A stretch of DNA of 64,000 nucleotides from Rubellimicrobium aerolatum (GCF_017872975.1 NZ_JAGGJP010000001.1:62001-126000); one strand, 5' to 3'. Positions 10,046-19,030 are shown, counted from the stretch's first letter. Program-made: numbers and translations. The notes: generated by a model from the sequence alone, not told the origin.

Positions 10046-10117
10046 CCGCCGCCGGACGAGCCAGCCGGCCCGCTCGCCCCCGCCCTGATTCGCTGCCGCC
10101 TCTCCCTCGCCGGGGGC

Positions 10118-10194
10118 GTTGCGCGAACCGGGGGCCGAGCGTTCGTTGCTGTCAGGCGGCGTTAACGCCTGCGTGCGACTCTCTCCCCCGCACG
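10118..10194 (+). repeat. intergenic element, copy 1 (GTTCGTTGCTGTC ... TTAACGCC)
   Basis: Begins with GTTGCGCGAA and contains CGTTCGTTGCTGTC and the 12-bp palindrome GGCGTTAACGCC. It ends in a hairpin with stem CGTGCG/CGCACG (10172-10177 with 10189-10194) around a pyrimidine-only loop apart from its first A. It is similar in order and wording to 38324-38396 and, more weakly, to the minus strand of 44812-44872. Confidence 0.8.
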
Positions 10195-10422
10195 ACCACA
10201 CGCAAGCGGCCCCCGTCCGCACGGCCCGGCGCTCCCCAGGGGCGGAGACGCTGGCCCCGACGGCAGGGGGCGGAAAGGAGAGACGAGAGACGAAGAGCAA
10301 TCCCGGCCCCGACAAGGCCGGGGGCAGACACACGCGATGGGCCAGGAGCGGCCAGATACCCGGCCAGGGAGGCCGAGGCGCCCTACGGGCGTTCTCCCTC
10401 GATGCCACTGAGACCCAGCCCG

Positions 10423-10506
10423 CTAAATAGCGGCCGGTGCTCCCGCTCGCGCGCCCCTGGTCCCCGCGAGCCCGGGAGTGAACCCGGAGGCCTCGCGGGG
10501 ATTTAG
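10423..10506. other. nested hairpin, possible structured RNA
   Basis: CTAAAT (10423-10428) pairs with ATTTAG (10501-10506). Inside it, TCCCCGCGAG (10461-10470) pairs perfectly with CTCGCGGGGA (10492-10501), and CCGGG/CCCGG closes the tip, so the 10-bp stem and the outer stem share base 10501. No match to tRNA, tmRNA, SRP RNA or RNase P RNA signatures was recognised. It could be transcribed from either strand or be a transcription-stopping structure. Confidence 0.45.
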
Positions 10507-10667
10507 TCTGTCCGGCGATCGGATGCGCGGACGCGCGAGGCAAGGTTCACCCCGCCCTGCGAGGCCACGACCCCGGCCCCTTGGCCCCGAACCGTCCCGA
10601 TCCGTCCGCGAGGCGGGCAGGGCGGCACCACCCGGCCGAGTCCGGCGGAACGGCCGGTTCTCCGCAC

Positions 10668-10697
10668 CTATACAACGCCGCCGCGTTGCGGCTATAG
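10668..10697. promoter_or_regulatory. inverted repeat 40 nt upstream of frr
   Basis: CTATA-CAACGC, four-base loop, GCGTTG, four-base bulge, TATAG. The symmetric halves could be an operator or a leader hairpin for frr. No regulator is known for it. Confidence 0.4.
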
Positions 10698-10736
10698 AGC
10701 GGCGAACCCGTGACCGCTACCGGGACGAGCACCCAC

Positions 10737-11300
10737 ATGGCCGACGACTTCGAACTCGACACCGACGACCTCCAGCGCCGGATGGATGGAGCGATCGCAT
10801 CCCTTCGCACCGAATTCGCCTCCCTCCGCACCGGGCGCGCCTCCGGCACCATGCTGGAGCCCGTGCAGGTCGAAGCCTACGGGCAGATGACCCCCATCAA
10901 CCAGCTCGGCACCGTCAACGTGCCCGAGCCGCGCATGGTGACGATCAACGTCTGGGACCGCGGCATGGTCTCCAAGGTGGAGAAGGCGATCCGCGACTCG
11001 GGGTTGGGCATCAACCCCCAGACCAACGGCACGATCATCATGCTCCCCATCCCCGAGCTCAACGAGGAGCGGCGGCGGGAGCTGTCCAAGGTCGCCGCCA
11101 ACTACGCCGAGCACGCCCGCGTCGCCGTCCGCAACCTGCGCCGCGACGGCATGGACCAGATCAAGAAGGCCAAGGGCAACGGCATCTCCGAGGACGACGC
11201 CAAGTTCTGGGAGGGCGAGGTGCAGGAGCTCACCGACCGCTTCATCAAGCTGGTGGACCAGACCCTCGAGGCCAAGCAGGCCGAAATCATGCAGGTCTGA
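10737..11300 (+). CDS. frr: ribosome recycling factor
   Basis: Splits post-termination ribosomes together with EF-G. The 187-aa frame from ATG 10737 covers the whole family: [21 protein letters not shown] near the N-terminus, the beta domain with [40 protein letters not shown], and the C-terminal helix [19 protein letters not shown] nine codons upstream is possible but less likely, since RRFs start just before the acidic lead DFELD. First gene of the envelope cluster; uppS begins 26 nt downstream. Confidence 0.94.
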   Translation: MADDFELDTDDLQRRMDGAIASLRTEFASLRTGRASGTMLEPVQVEAYGQMTPINQLGTVNVPEPRMVTINVWDRGMVSKVEKAIRDSGLGINPQTNGTIIMLPIPELNEERRRELSKVAANYAEHARVAVRNLRRDGMDQIKKAKGNGISEDDAKFWEGEVQELTDRFIKLVDQTLEAKQAEIMQV

Positions 11301-11326
11301 CCTGTTTCTTCCCCCGGAGCTCGGCG

Positions 11327-12091
11327 ATGGCCTTTGACAGCAAGACGGATGGCCCTGCGGGCGTCGGCCCGGCCGGACCCCGGCCCGGACCCAGGCACGT
11401 GGCGATCATCATGGACGGCAACGGCCGCTGGGCGCAGATGCGCGGGCGCCCGCGCCTGCTCGGCCACCACGCCGGCGCCAAGCGCATCCGCGAGATCGTC
11501 GAGGCCTGCCCCGACCTCGGCGTGAAGTATCTCACGATCTTCGCCTTCTCGACCGAGAACTGGACGCGCACCCAGTCCGAGGTGGCGGGCCTCATGTCGC
11601 TCTTCCGCCGCTACATCCAGCGCGAGGCGCAGGATCTCTACCGGCGCGGCGTCCGCGTCCGCTTCATCGGCGACCGCATCAAGCTCGACGGCAAGCTCGT
11701 CACGCTGATGGACGACCTGGAGCTGCTGACCTCGGGCAATGACCGCGTGCACCTGACCATCGCGCTGAACTATGGCGGCCGCGACGAGGTGACGCGCGCC
11801 GCCAAGCGGCTCGCCTACGAGATCGAGATGGGCCGCCTGTCCCACAAGGACGTGGACGCCGAGACGCTGGCCAGGTTCCTCGACACCCGCGTCCTGCCCG
11901 ACCCGGATCTGGTCATCCGCACGAGCGGCGAGGCGCGGATCTCCAACTTCCTGCTCTGGCAATCCGCCTACGCGGAATACGAGTTCATCGACACGCTCTG
12001 GCCCGACTTCAGCGCGCCCGAGTTCGCGCGCATCGTCCGGGCCTTCGCCGCCCGCGACCGCCGCTTCGGGGCGGTGCGGGCTCCCGCGTGA
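11327..12091 (+). CDS. uppS: undecaprenyl (di-trans,poly-cis) diphosphate synthase
   Basis: Adds cis-isoprene units to farnesyl diphosphate to make the C55 carrier lipid for peptidoglycan and O-antigen. The substrate-binding motif IIMDGNGRWAQ holds the catalytic Asp (D30), followed by FAFSTENW, NYGGRDEV and LVIRTSGEARISNFLLWQ near residues 197-214. Length 254 aa is normal. CGGAGCTCGGCG precedes ATG 11327. Its TGA overlaps the GTG of cdsA (GTGA), so the two are likely coupled. Confidence 0.95.
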   Translation: MAFDSKTDGPAGVGPAGPRPGPRHVAIIMDGNGRWAQMRGRPRLLGHHAGAKRIREIVEACPDLGVKYLTIFAFSTENWTRTQSEVAGLMSLFRRYIQREAQDLYRRGVRVRFIGDRIKLDGKLVTLMDDLELLTSGNDRVHLTIALNYGGRDEVTRAAKRLAYEIEMGRLSHKDVDAETLARFLDTRVLPDPDLVIRTSGEARISNFLLWQSAYAEYEFIDTLWPDFSAPEFARIVRAFAARDRRFGAVRAPA

Positions 12092-12888
12092 GGGCTCCCG
12101 CCGATCCGTCCAGATGGGCGGACCTCGCGCCGCGCGCGGCCTCCGCCGCCGTGATGATCGCGGTCGGCACAGCGGCCGTGGTGGCGGGCGGCGTGTGGTT
12201 CCAGATGGTCACGGTCTTCGTCACCGCCGTGATGATCTGGGAGCTCTGGACCATGATCGAGCCCCAGGGCCCGACGCGGGGGATGCTCCTCGCCGCCCTG
12301 GTGGCCAGCGTTCTGTCCGGCCAGCTGGAGCTCCAGGAAAGCTGGAGCCTCGCTCTCTTCCTCATCGCCCCCCTCGCCGGCGCGATCACGCTGCGGCGCG
12401 AGCGGCTGACCTTCCTCGCCTTCGCCCTCGCCGTGCAGGTGGCGGGCTGGGGCCTCGTGACCTTCCGGCTCGACTACGGCTTCTTCTGGCTCCTCTGGCT
12501 GATCGGCGTGGTGGTGGTGACGGACGTGGCGGGATACTTCGCCGGCCGCCTGATCGGCGGCCCCAAGTTCTGGCCCCGCGTCAGCCCCAAGAAGACCTGG
12601 TCGGGCACCGTCGCCGGCTGGGCCGGGGCGGCGGGGGTCGGCCTAATCTTCGACGGCCTCGCGGTCGTCGGCCCCCAGATCGTGCCGCTGTCGATCCTCC
12701 TCAGCATCGCCTCGCAGTGGGGCGACATCGCGGAAAGCGCCCTCAAGCGCCGCATGGGCGTCAAGGACTCGTCGGCCCTGATCCCCGGCCATGGCGGCCT
12801 CTTCGACCGCTTCGACGCCCTGCTCGGCGCGTCGCTGTTCATGCTGCTGGTGACGGCGGCCCTCGGCGTGCCGGGGGTCCGGCCGTGA
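12088..12888 (+). CDS. cdsA: phosphatidate cytidylyltransferase
   Basis: Makes CDP-diacylglycerol from phosphatidate and CTP in the inner membrane. The 266-aa protein has about seven hydrophobic spans and ends with the family signature LKRRMGVKDSSALIPGHGG followed by LFDRFD. The start is GTG 12088 overlapping the uppS stop. Its own stop overlaps the GTG of dxr in the same manner. Confidence 0.94.
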   Translation: MRAPADPSRWADLAPRAASAAVMIAVGTAAVVAGGVWFQMVTVFVTAVMIWELWTMIEPQGPTRGMLLAALVASVLSGQLELQESWSLALFLIAPLAGAITLRRERLTFLAFALAVQVAGWGLVTFRLDYGFFWLLWLIGVVVVTDVAGYFAGRLIGGPKFWPRVSPKKTWSGTVAGWAGAAGVGLIFDGLAVVGPQIVPLSILLSIASQWGDIAESALKRRMGVKDSSALIPGHGGLFDRFDALLGASLFMLLVTAALGVPGVRP

Positions 12889-14072
12889 GGCGCGTGACGA
12901 TCCTCGGCGCGACGGGCAGCATCGGCCAGAACACCCTCGACCTGATCGCCCGCGACCCCGAAGCCTATCAGGTCGAGGCGCTGACCGGCTCCACCAACAT
13001 CGACCTCCTCGCCCGCGACGCGGTGCGCCTGCGCGCCCGCCTCGCCGTCACCGCCTGCGAGCCGCTGTATCGCGACCTCCGCGACCGCCTCGCCGGGACG
13101 GGGATCGAGGTCGCCGCGGGCCCGGCCGCCGTGGCCGAGGCGGCGGCCCGCCCGGTGGACTGGACGATGAACGCCATCGTCGGCGCGGCGGGCCTCATGC
13201 CGGGGCTGGAGGCGCTGCGCCACGGCGGCACGCTGGCCCTCGCGAACAAGGAAACCATGGTTGCCGCCGGCCCCTCCGTGATGCAGGCGGCGCGCGAGAG
13301 CGGCGCGACGATCCTGCCCGTGGACAGCGAGCATTCCGCGATCTTCCAGGCGTTGCGCGGCGAGGACGCCCGCGCGGTCGAGCGGGTCGTCCTCACCGCC
13401 TCGGGCGGGGCCTTCCGCGACTGGCCGCTGGAGCGGTTGGCCCGCGCCACCGTCGAGGAGGCGTCCTCGCACCCGAACTGGGCCATGGGCCAGCGCATCA
13501 CCATCGACTCGGCCTCCATGTTCAACAAGGCGCTGGAGATGATCGAGGCGCGCGAGCTGTTCGGCCTGGTCCCCTCGGCCATCGAGGTCGTGGTCCACCC
13601 GGAAAGCCTCGTCCACGCGGTCGTGGGCTTCCGCGACGGAGCGATGATGGCGCATCTCGGCGCGCCCGACATGCGCCACGCCATCGGCTTCGCCCTCAAC
13701 TATCCCGACCGGGCCGAGCTCCCCGTCGCGCGGCTCGACCTCGCCGCCATCGGCCGCCTGACCTTCCGTCCCCCCGAGGACGCCCGCTATCCCGCCCTCG
13801 CGCTCGCGCGCCGGGTGATGGAGGAGGGCGGCCTGACGGGCGCCGCCTTCAACGCCGCCAAGGAGGTCGCGCTCGACGCCTTCCTCGCGCGGCGGTTGGG
13901 CTTCACCGACATGGCAACGGTCGTGACGCGGGCGCTCGACCGCTTGGCTGGCGACGACGCCATGCCGCGCCTAAGTTCGGGGGACGCCGTGCCAGGCCTC
14001 GGGGATGTCCTCGAAGCGGATCGGATCGCCCGCCTCCGCGCGGGCGAGGCCGTGGCCGGCCTGAAGGGGTGA
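12885..14072 (+). CDS. dxr: 1-deoxy-D-xylulose 5-phosphate reductoisomerase
   Basis: Converts DXP to MEP, the committed step of the non-mevalonate isoprenoid pathway that feeds UppS and MiaA. The NADPH-binding motif ILGATGSIGQNTL is at residues 6-18, LANKETMVAAG follows, the metal/substrate region VDSEHSAIFQ is near the middle, and VVHPESLVHA and SASMFNKALEM are visible. From the overlapping GTG 12885 it is 395 aa, the usual size. A downstream ATG is not needed because the nucleotide-binding strand starts at residue 3. Confidence 0.95.
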   Translation: MRRVTILGATGSIGQNTLDLIARDPEAYQVEALTGSTNIDLLARDAVRLRARLAVTACEPLYRDLRDRLAGTGIEVAAGPAAVAEAAARPVDWTMNAIVGAAGLMPGLEALRHGGTLALANKETMVAAGPSVMQAARESGATILPVDSEHSAIFQALRGEDARAVERVVLTASGGAFRDWPLERLARATVEEASSHPNWAMGQRITIDSASMFNKALEMIEARELFGLVPSAIEVVVHPESLVHAVVGFRDGAMMAHLGAPDMRHAIGFALNYPDRAELPVARLDLAAIGRLTFRPPEDARYPALALARRVMEEGGLTGAAFNAAKEVALDAFLARRLGFTDMATVVTRALDRLAGDDAMPRLSSGDAVPGLGDVLEADRIARLRAGEAVAGLKG

Positions 14073-14076
14073 GACC

Positions 14077-15411
14077 TTGGACGCCACGCAGTTCCTCCCG
14101 CAGTTCGGCGGCTTCGCCTTCACGCTCCTCGCCTTCGTCGTGGCGCTCTCGATCATCGTCGCGATCCACGAATACGGCCATTACATCGTCGGCCGCTGGA
14201 CCGGCATCCACGCCGAGGTCTTCTCGCTGGGCTTCGGCCCTGTGCTGTTCGCGCGGACCGACCGTCGCGGCACCCGCTGGCAGGTCGCCGCGCTGCCCTT
14301 CGGCGGCTACGTCAAGTTCCTGGGCGACGCCAACGCCGCCTCGGTCGGCGCCGCCCCGGGCGCGATCCCGCCGGACCGCCGCCGCCAGACGATGCTCGGC
14401 GCGCCGCTCTGGGCGCGGGCGGCGACCGTCGCGGCCGGGCCCTTCGCGAACTTCCTGCTGACGATCCTCCTGTTCCTGGTCCTCGGCCTCGTGCAGGGCC
14501 GCCCGACCGATCCCCTCACCATCGCCCGCCTCGTGGACCTGCCCGACAGCTACGCCCAGGACCTGCGTCCCGGCGACGAGGTGCTGGCCATCGGCGGCCG
14601 CCCGGTCGGCGTCGAGACGCTGGGCGCGGTCATCTCCGACCTGCCGCCCGCCCGCTCGGTCGATTACGCGATCCGTCGCGGCGGAGACGAGCTGACCGTG
14701 CAGGGACCGCACCCGTTCCCGCCGGTCGCCGCCTCCGTCTCGCCCGACAGCGCCGCCTGGGACGTGGGCCTGCGCGCCGGCGACGTGGTGCTGGAGATCG
14801 ACGGCCAGCCGATCCAGGCCTTCGACGAGCTCGTGGACATCGTCCGCGTCTCCGAGGGGCGCCCGCTGGGCGTCCTCGTCTGGCGTGGCGGCGAGGAGCA
14901 CCTCTTCACGGTCGTCCCGCGCCGCACCGACCTGCCGCTTCCCGAGGGCGGCTTCGAGACGCGCTGGCTCGTCGGCCTCTCCGGCGGCCCCGCCTTCGAG
15001 GCCGAGACGCGGACGCCGGGCCTCCTCGAGGCCCTGGGCGACTCGGTGGCGCAGCTCTGGTTCGTGCTGGGCTCCTCGCTGTCGGGCATGGGCCACATGC
15101 TCACCGGCGCGATCTCCACCTGCAACCTGTCCGGCCCGGTCGGCATCGCCGAGGCCTCGGGTGCCATGGCCTCGCAGGGGGCCTTCAGCTTCGTGTCCTT
15201 CCTCGCCGTCCTCTCGGCGGCGGTGGGGCTGATGAACCTCTTCCCCATCCCGATCCTCGACGGCGGCCATCTGGTCTTCCACGCCTGGGAGGCCGTCACC
15301 GGCCGGCCGCCCGGCGACCGCGCGCTGCGCGTGCTGATGGGGGCCGGGCTGTCGCTCCTCCTCACGCTGATGATCTGGGCCGTCGCCAACGACCTCTTCC
15401 TCTGCCCCTGA
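14077..15411 (+). CDS. rseP: RIP metalloprotease of the RseP/EcfE family
   Basis: Inner-membrane site-2 protease that cleaves anti-sigma factors or signal-peptide remnants. The zinc motif HEYGH is at residues 31-35 in the first membrane helix and the partner motif NLFPIPILDGGHL is near the C-terminus. Between them are PDZ-like segments (about 140-290). The start is TTG 14077, 4 nt after dxr, with GAAGGGGTGAG upstream; the protein begins directly before the first helix. Length 444 aa fits. Neighbour to bamA, as in most proteobacteria. Confidence 0.93.
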   Translation: MDATQFLPQFGGFAFTLLAFVVALSIIVAIHEYGHYIVGRWTGIHAEVFSLGFGPVLFARTDRRGTRWQVAALPFGGYVKFLGDANAASVGAAPGAIPPDRRRQTMLGAPLWARAATVAAGPFANFLLTILLFLVLGLVQGRPTDPLTIARLVDLPDSYAQDLRPGDEVLAIGGRPVGVETLGAVISDLPPARSVDYAIRRGGDELTVQGPHPFPPVAASVSPDSAAWDVGLRAGDVVLEIDGQPIQAFDELVDIVRVSEGRPLGVLVWRGGEEHLFTVVPRRTDLPLPEGGFETRWLVGLSGGPAFEAETRTPGLLEALGDSVAQLWFVLGSSLSGMGHMLTGAISTCNLSGPVGIAEASGAMASQGAFSFVSFLAVLSAAVGLMNLFPIPILDGGHLVFHAWEAVTGRPPGDRALRVLMGAGLSLLLTLMIWAVANDLFLCP

Positions 15412-15474
15412 TCCGCCGGTGTGGCCCGGCGGGACGCGCCCCCGGCCGACCTCGCCGCCCCGGTCCCGTTGCTT

Positions 15475-15503
15475 TTGACAAAAGCCCGGGATGCGGCTAG
15501 GCC
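15475..15503 (+). promoter_or_regulatory. sigma-70-type promoter for bamA
   Basis: TTGACA (15475-15480), 17-nt spacer, TAGGCC (15498-15503). The -35 box is perfect and the spacing optimal. It suggests that bamA-skp form a unit separable from the upstream dxr-rseP read-through. Confidence 0.6.
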
Positions 15504-15539
15504 GGAAGCCGAAAAACCAACAAGGCGCGGGCGGTGGAG

Positions 15540-17864
15540 ATGAGCGGATTGCGGTGGCTTGGGCGTCGCTCGGGCATGGGTGGGCGCCTGCTTGCGACGC
15601 TCCTCCTGACGGCGGCCCCCCTGGCCCTGGGCGCGCAGACGTTCAGCTTCGGCTCGGTCCGGGTCGAGGGGAACCAGCGGATCGAGGCCGGAACCATCCT
15701 CGCGCAGGCCGGCATCGCGCAGGGCGAGGCGGTCTCGGCCGGCCAGCTCAACGACGCCGCCCAGGCGATCCGCGCTTCCGGCCTCTTCGAGTCGGTGGAC
15801 CTCGTGCCCGAGGGGAACACCCTCGTCATTCGCGTCCGCGAATGGCCCACGGTCGGCCGCATTGCCTTCGAGGGGAACGACTCGATCTCCGACGAGGATC
15901 TCGCCATCCTCGTGGGCTCGGTGGAACGGCGCATCTACTCGCCCACCCAGGCCGAGCAGGACACCGCCGCCATCGCCCAAGCCTACGTTGAGTCCGGCCG
16001 GGTCAACGCCGTCGTCTCGCCGGCCATCATCCGCCGCGACAACAACAGCGTGGACCTCGTGTTCCAGATCGCCGAGGGCGGCGTCTCCGAGGTGGAGCGG
16101 ATCTCCTTCGTCGGCAACCGCGGCTTCTCGGACCGGCGGCTCCGCAACGTGCTGGAGACGCGGCAGGCCGGGCTCCTGCGCTCGATCATCGGCAGCGACA
16201 CCTTCGTCGCCGACCGCGTCAACCTCGACCGTCAGCTCCTCACCGACTTCTACCGCTCGCGCGGCTACGCCGACGCCGTTGTCCAGAGCGTGGACGTCAA
16301 CCTGACGCGGGAACGCGACGCCTATCTCATCACCTTCAACGTGCAGGAGGGGCAGCGCTTCCGCTTCGGCACCGTCACCGTGACGAGCACCATCCCAGAG
16401 GTGGACCCCTCCCTCTTCGAGAGGGCGGTCCGCGTCGACCGGGGGCAGTCCTACTCCCCCGTCGCCATCGACGCCGACATCTCGCGGATCGAGGCGCTGG
16501 CGCTGCGGCAGGGGATCAACTTCCTCCGCGTCGATCCTCGCATCACCCGCGACGAACGCGGTCTCCTCCTGAACATCGAATACGCCCTCGTCCCCGGCGA
16601 CCGCATCTTCGTGGAACGCATCGACATCGAGGGCAACGCCACCACGCTCGACCGCGTGATCCGCTCGCAGTTCAACACCGTCGAAGGCGACCCCTTCAAC
16701 CCGCGCGAGATCCGCGAATCGGCCGAGCGCATCCGCGCCTTGGGCTACTTCGCCAATGCCGACGTGCAGGCCCGTCCCGGCTCGGCCGAGGATCAGGTGG
16801 TGATCGACGTGAACGTCGAGGAGCAGCCCACCGGCTCCTTGTCCTTCGGCGTCAACTATTCCAGCGACGACGGCCCGGCCCTGATCGCCTCCTTCTCCGA
16901 GGACAACTTCCTCGGGCGCGGGCAGGAGCTGCAATTCGACATCTCCACCGGCCAGGACAACCGGCGCTTCAACTTCGAGTTCATCGAGCCCGAGTTCCTG
17001 AACCGCGACCTCGAAGCCGGGATCGATCTCAGCTACCGCGCCACCGACAACGCCAGCGCGCTCTACGACACCAGCGCCTTCCGCCTCTCGCCGTCGCTCG
17101 GCTTCCCGCTCAGCGAGAGGGGGCGGCTGAACGTCTTCTATGCCGCCGAGTTCACCGACATCACGGACGTGGCGGGCGACCGCACGGACGACGCCGACGA
17201 CCGCGCCTCTCTCATCATCTTCGACGAGGCCGACCAGGGCGGCATCTGGACCAACTCCGTCGGCTTCACCTACAGCTTCGACACCCGCCGCAACAACATC
17301 GACACGCCGACGAACTACGCCTTCCGCGCCGGCCAGGAATACGGCTTCGGCGACCGGACCTTCATCAAGTCGAGCGCGCTCGCCTCGGCCGAGACCCGGG
17401 TCCTGGGCGAGGACGTGACCCTGCGCGCCACCGTCGAGGGCGGCGTCCTCAACTACACCGACGGCGAGAGCCGGGTGACTGACCGCTACTTCCTCGGCTC
17501 CAGCATCATGCGCGGCTTCGAGAGGGGCGGCATCGGCCCCCGCGACGCCGACACCGGCGACGCGCTGGGCGGCAACGCCTTCGCCGTCGCCCGCCTGGAG
17601 ACCGAGTTCCCGCTGCCGGTTCCCGAGGAATACGGCGTCGCCGGCGGCGCCTTCGTGGACTACGGCTCGCTCTGGGAGGTCGGCAAGTCGCGGGACGACG
17701 TGACGATCCTCGGCGACGAGTTCACGCCGCGCGCCAGCGCCGGCCTGTCGCTGTTCTGGACGACGCCGCTCGGGCCCCTGCGGTTCAACTTCAGCCGGCC
17801 GCTGATCTCCGAGGACTACGACGAGGTCCAGAACTTCGACGTGACCGTCTCCACGCGCTTCTGA
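15540..17864 (+). CDS. bamA: outer membrane protein assembly factor BamA
   Basis: Central Omp85 subunit that folds beta-barrel proteins into the outer membrane. A signal peptide ends at about ALGAQ (residue 33); five POTRA repeats follow (about 35-420, with the recurring VEGNQRI, FEGNDSI, FVGNRGF and IEGNATT motifs), then the 16-strand barrel ending in the C-terminal Phe of STRF. ATG 15540 gives 774 aa; a GTG two codons earlier (15534) is equally possible. The barrel motif MRGFERGGIGPRD (RGF/Y family motif) is intact. It overlaps skp by 1 nt. Confidence 0.95.
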   Translation: MSGLRWLGRRSGMGGRLLATLLLTAAPLALGAQTFSFGSVRVEGNQRIEAGTILAQAGIAQGEAVSAGQLNDAAQAIRASGLFESVDLVPEGNTLVIRVREWPTVGRIAFEGNDSISDEDLAILVGSVERRIYSPTQAEQDTAAIAQAYVESGRVNAVVSPAIIRRDNNSVDLVFQIAEGGVSEVERISFVGNRGFSDRRLRNVLETRQAGLLRSIIGSDTFVADRVNLDRQLLTDFYRSRGYADAVVQSVDVNLTRERDAYLITFNVQEGQRFRFGTVTVTSTIPEVDPSLFERAVRVDRGQSYSPVAIDADISRIEALALRQGINFLRVDPRITRDERGLLLNIEYALVPGDRIFVERIDIEGNATTLDRVIRSQFNTVEGDPFNPREIRESAERIRALGYFANADVQARPGSAEDQVVIDVNVEEQPTGSLSFGVNYSSDDGPALIASFSEDNFLGRGQELQFDISTGQDNRRFNFEFIEPEFLNRDLEAGIDLSYRATDNASALYDTSAFRLSPSLGFPLSERGRLNVFYAAEFTDITDVAGDRTDDADDRASLIIFDEADQGGIWTNSVGFTYSFDTRRNNIDTPTNYAFRAGQEYGFGDRTFIKSSALASAETRVLGEDVTLRATVEGGVLNYTDGESRVTDRYFLGSSIMRGFERGGIGPRDADTGDALGGNAFAVARLETEFPLPVPEEYGVAGGAFVDYGSLWEVGKSRDDVTILGDEFTPRASAGLSLFWTTPLGPLRFNFSRPLISEDYDEVQNFDVTVSTRF

Positions 17865-18478
17865 TGCGCGGCCGGGCCCTGATCGCGGCCGCCCTCCTGA
17901 CTCTGGCCCCGCTCGGGGCCGGGGCGCAGGAGGGGTTCGCCCTGGGGCAGGTCCAGAGCCCCGTGCTGACCATCGTCGCCGAGCGCCTCCTGGCCGAGAC
18001 GCGCTACGGCCGGCGGCTCGCCGCCGACCTGCGCCTCCGCTCCGAGGCGCTGGCCGCCGAGAACGAGCGCCTCGCCGCCCAGCTCACCGCCGAGGAGCGT
18101 GCCCTCACCGAGCGCCGCCCCGCCATGGAGATCGAGGCCTTCCGCGCCGAGGCGGAGGCGTTCGACGCCCGCGTCCAGTCCATACGCGCCGCCCAGGACG
18201 CCAAGGAAGCCGAGCTTCAGGACGCCGCCACCCGGTCCCGCAGCGTCTTCCTGGACACCGTCAAGCCTGTTCTGGACCGCCTGATGATCGACAGCGGAGC
18301 CGCCGTGATCCTGGAGCGTCGGGATGTCTTCCTGAGCGTGGGTCTCGTGGACGTCACCGACGCCGCCATTACCGCGATCGACGAGCAGATCGGCGATGGC
18401 ACCGGGCGGCCCGAGGCCGCCCCGGTTCAGGATCCCGCGCCCATGGCCGAGGAGGCCGCGCCGCCCGGCGGCGGCTGA
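17864..18478 (+). CDS. skp: OmpH/Skp family periplasmic chaperone
   Basis: Periplasmic holdase for unfolded outer-membrane proteins, 204 aa. The signal peptide is residues 1-21 (cut before QEGFA). The family lead-in is FALGQVQSPVLTIVAERLL, then a long charged helical region (about 45-120) that would form the coiled-coil tentacles, then the trimerisation segment with VFLDTVKPVLDRL and ILERRDVFL. A Pro/Ala-rich tail of about 25 residues is atypical. TGATG overlap with bamA indicates coupled translation. Confidence 0.88.
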   Translation: MRGRALIAAALLTLAPLGAGAQEGFALGQVQSPVLTIVAERLLAETRYGRRLAADLRLRSEALAAENERLAAQLTAEERALTERRPAMEIEAFRAEAEAFDARVQSIRAAQDAKEAELQDAATRSRSVFLDTVKPVLDRLMIDSGAAVILERRDVFLSVGLVDVTDAAITAIDEQIGDGTGRPEAAPVQDPAPMAEEAAPPGGG

Positions 18479-18489
18479 TCCGGGGGCGC

Positions 18490-18518
18490 TTGCGGGGTGG
18501 GGGCCATCTTGCTAGGCA
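18490..18518 (+). promoter_or_regulatory. promoter for fabZ-lpxA-lpxI-lpxB
   Basis: TTGCGG (18490-18495), 17-nt spacer, TAGGCA (18513-18518), about 30 nt before the fabZ ATG. It matches the TTGnnn-N17-TAGnnn pattern repeated elsewhere in the window. Confidence 0.55.
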
Positions 18519-18547
18519 ACCCTCGACCAGCGAGGGGAGACGGGACC

Positions 18548-19030
18548 ATGGATCAGCCGACGGCCGAGGGCCAGCACCTGACCGGGGCCGACCTCCAGCT
18601 CATCCAGCGGATCCTGCCGCACCGCTACCCGTTCCTGCTCGTGGACAAGGTCCGCAACGTGGAAGGAACGACCCGCGCCCAAGGCGTCAAGAACGTCACC
18701 GCGAACGAGCAGTTCTTCCAGGGCCACTTCCCCTCCGAGCCGGTGATGCCCGGCGTCCTCATCATCGAGGCGATGGCCCAGACCTCGGGCGTGATGATCG
18801 GCCTCGGCCTCAACATGCTCGACCAGGGCGCTCTCATCTACTTCATGGGCATCGACAACTGCCGCTTCCGCCGCAAGGTCGTCCCCGGCGACCAGCTCCT
18901 CATGGATGTGGAGACGCTGCGCGGCCGCCCCGGCGGCAAGGTCTGGAAGCTCAAGGGCACCGCCACCGTCGATGGCGAGGTCGCGGCCGAGGCCGAGTTC
19001 ACCGCCATGATCGTCCTGCCCGGCGCATGA
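18548..19030 (+). CDS. fabZ: 3-hydroxyacyl-ACP dehydratase
   Basis: Dehydrates 3-hydroxyacyl-ACP in fatty-acid elongation and competes with LpxA for 3-hydroxymyristoyl-ACP. Hot-dog fold motifs: [13 protein letters not shown] (about 23-35), catalytic His in FFQGHFP (H60) and Glu in LIIEAMAQ (E74). ATG 18548 is preceded by GGGGAGACGGGACC; 160 aa is the normal size. The longer in-frame opening at 18497 would add a head absent from the family. The stop overlaps the lpxA start. Confidence 0.95.
   Translation: MDQPTAEGQHLTGADLQLIQRILPHRYPFLLVDKVRNVEGTTRAQGVKNVTANEQFFQGHFPSEPVMPGVLIIEAMAQTSGVMIGLGLNMLDQGALIYFMGIDNCRFRRKVVPGDQLLMDVETLRGRPGGKVWKLKGTATVDGEVAAEAEFTAMIVLPGA

Larger units (their letters stand above)
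9917..10736. other. 820-nt gene-free region between the MBL hydrolase and frr
   Basis: No convincing coding frame: no open frame here starts with a Shine-Dalgarno or resembles a protein family. It holds one 28-nt repeat copy plus a diverged partner (9983-10045), a copy of a second intergenic element (about 10118-10194), a purine-rich tract near 10270-10300, a nested hairpin (10423-10506) and an inverted repeat just before frr (10668-10697). The promoter of the frr-uppS-cdsA cluster must lie here or arise from pyrH read-through. Confidence 0.7.

Noticed and set aside
10461-10504. tRNA- or tmRNA-like end on the minus strand (GGGTTCACTCC loop and a following CCA)
   Set aside because: No D-arm or anticodon arm, the position equivalent to A58 is not A, and the acceptor-like stem directly abuts the arm; a chance look-alike.
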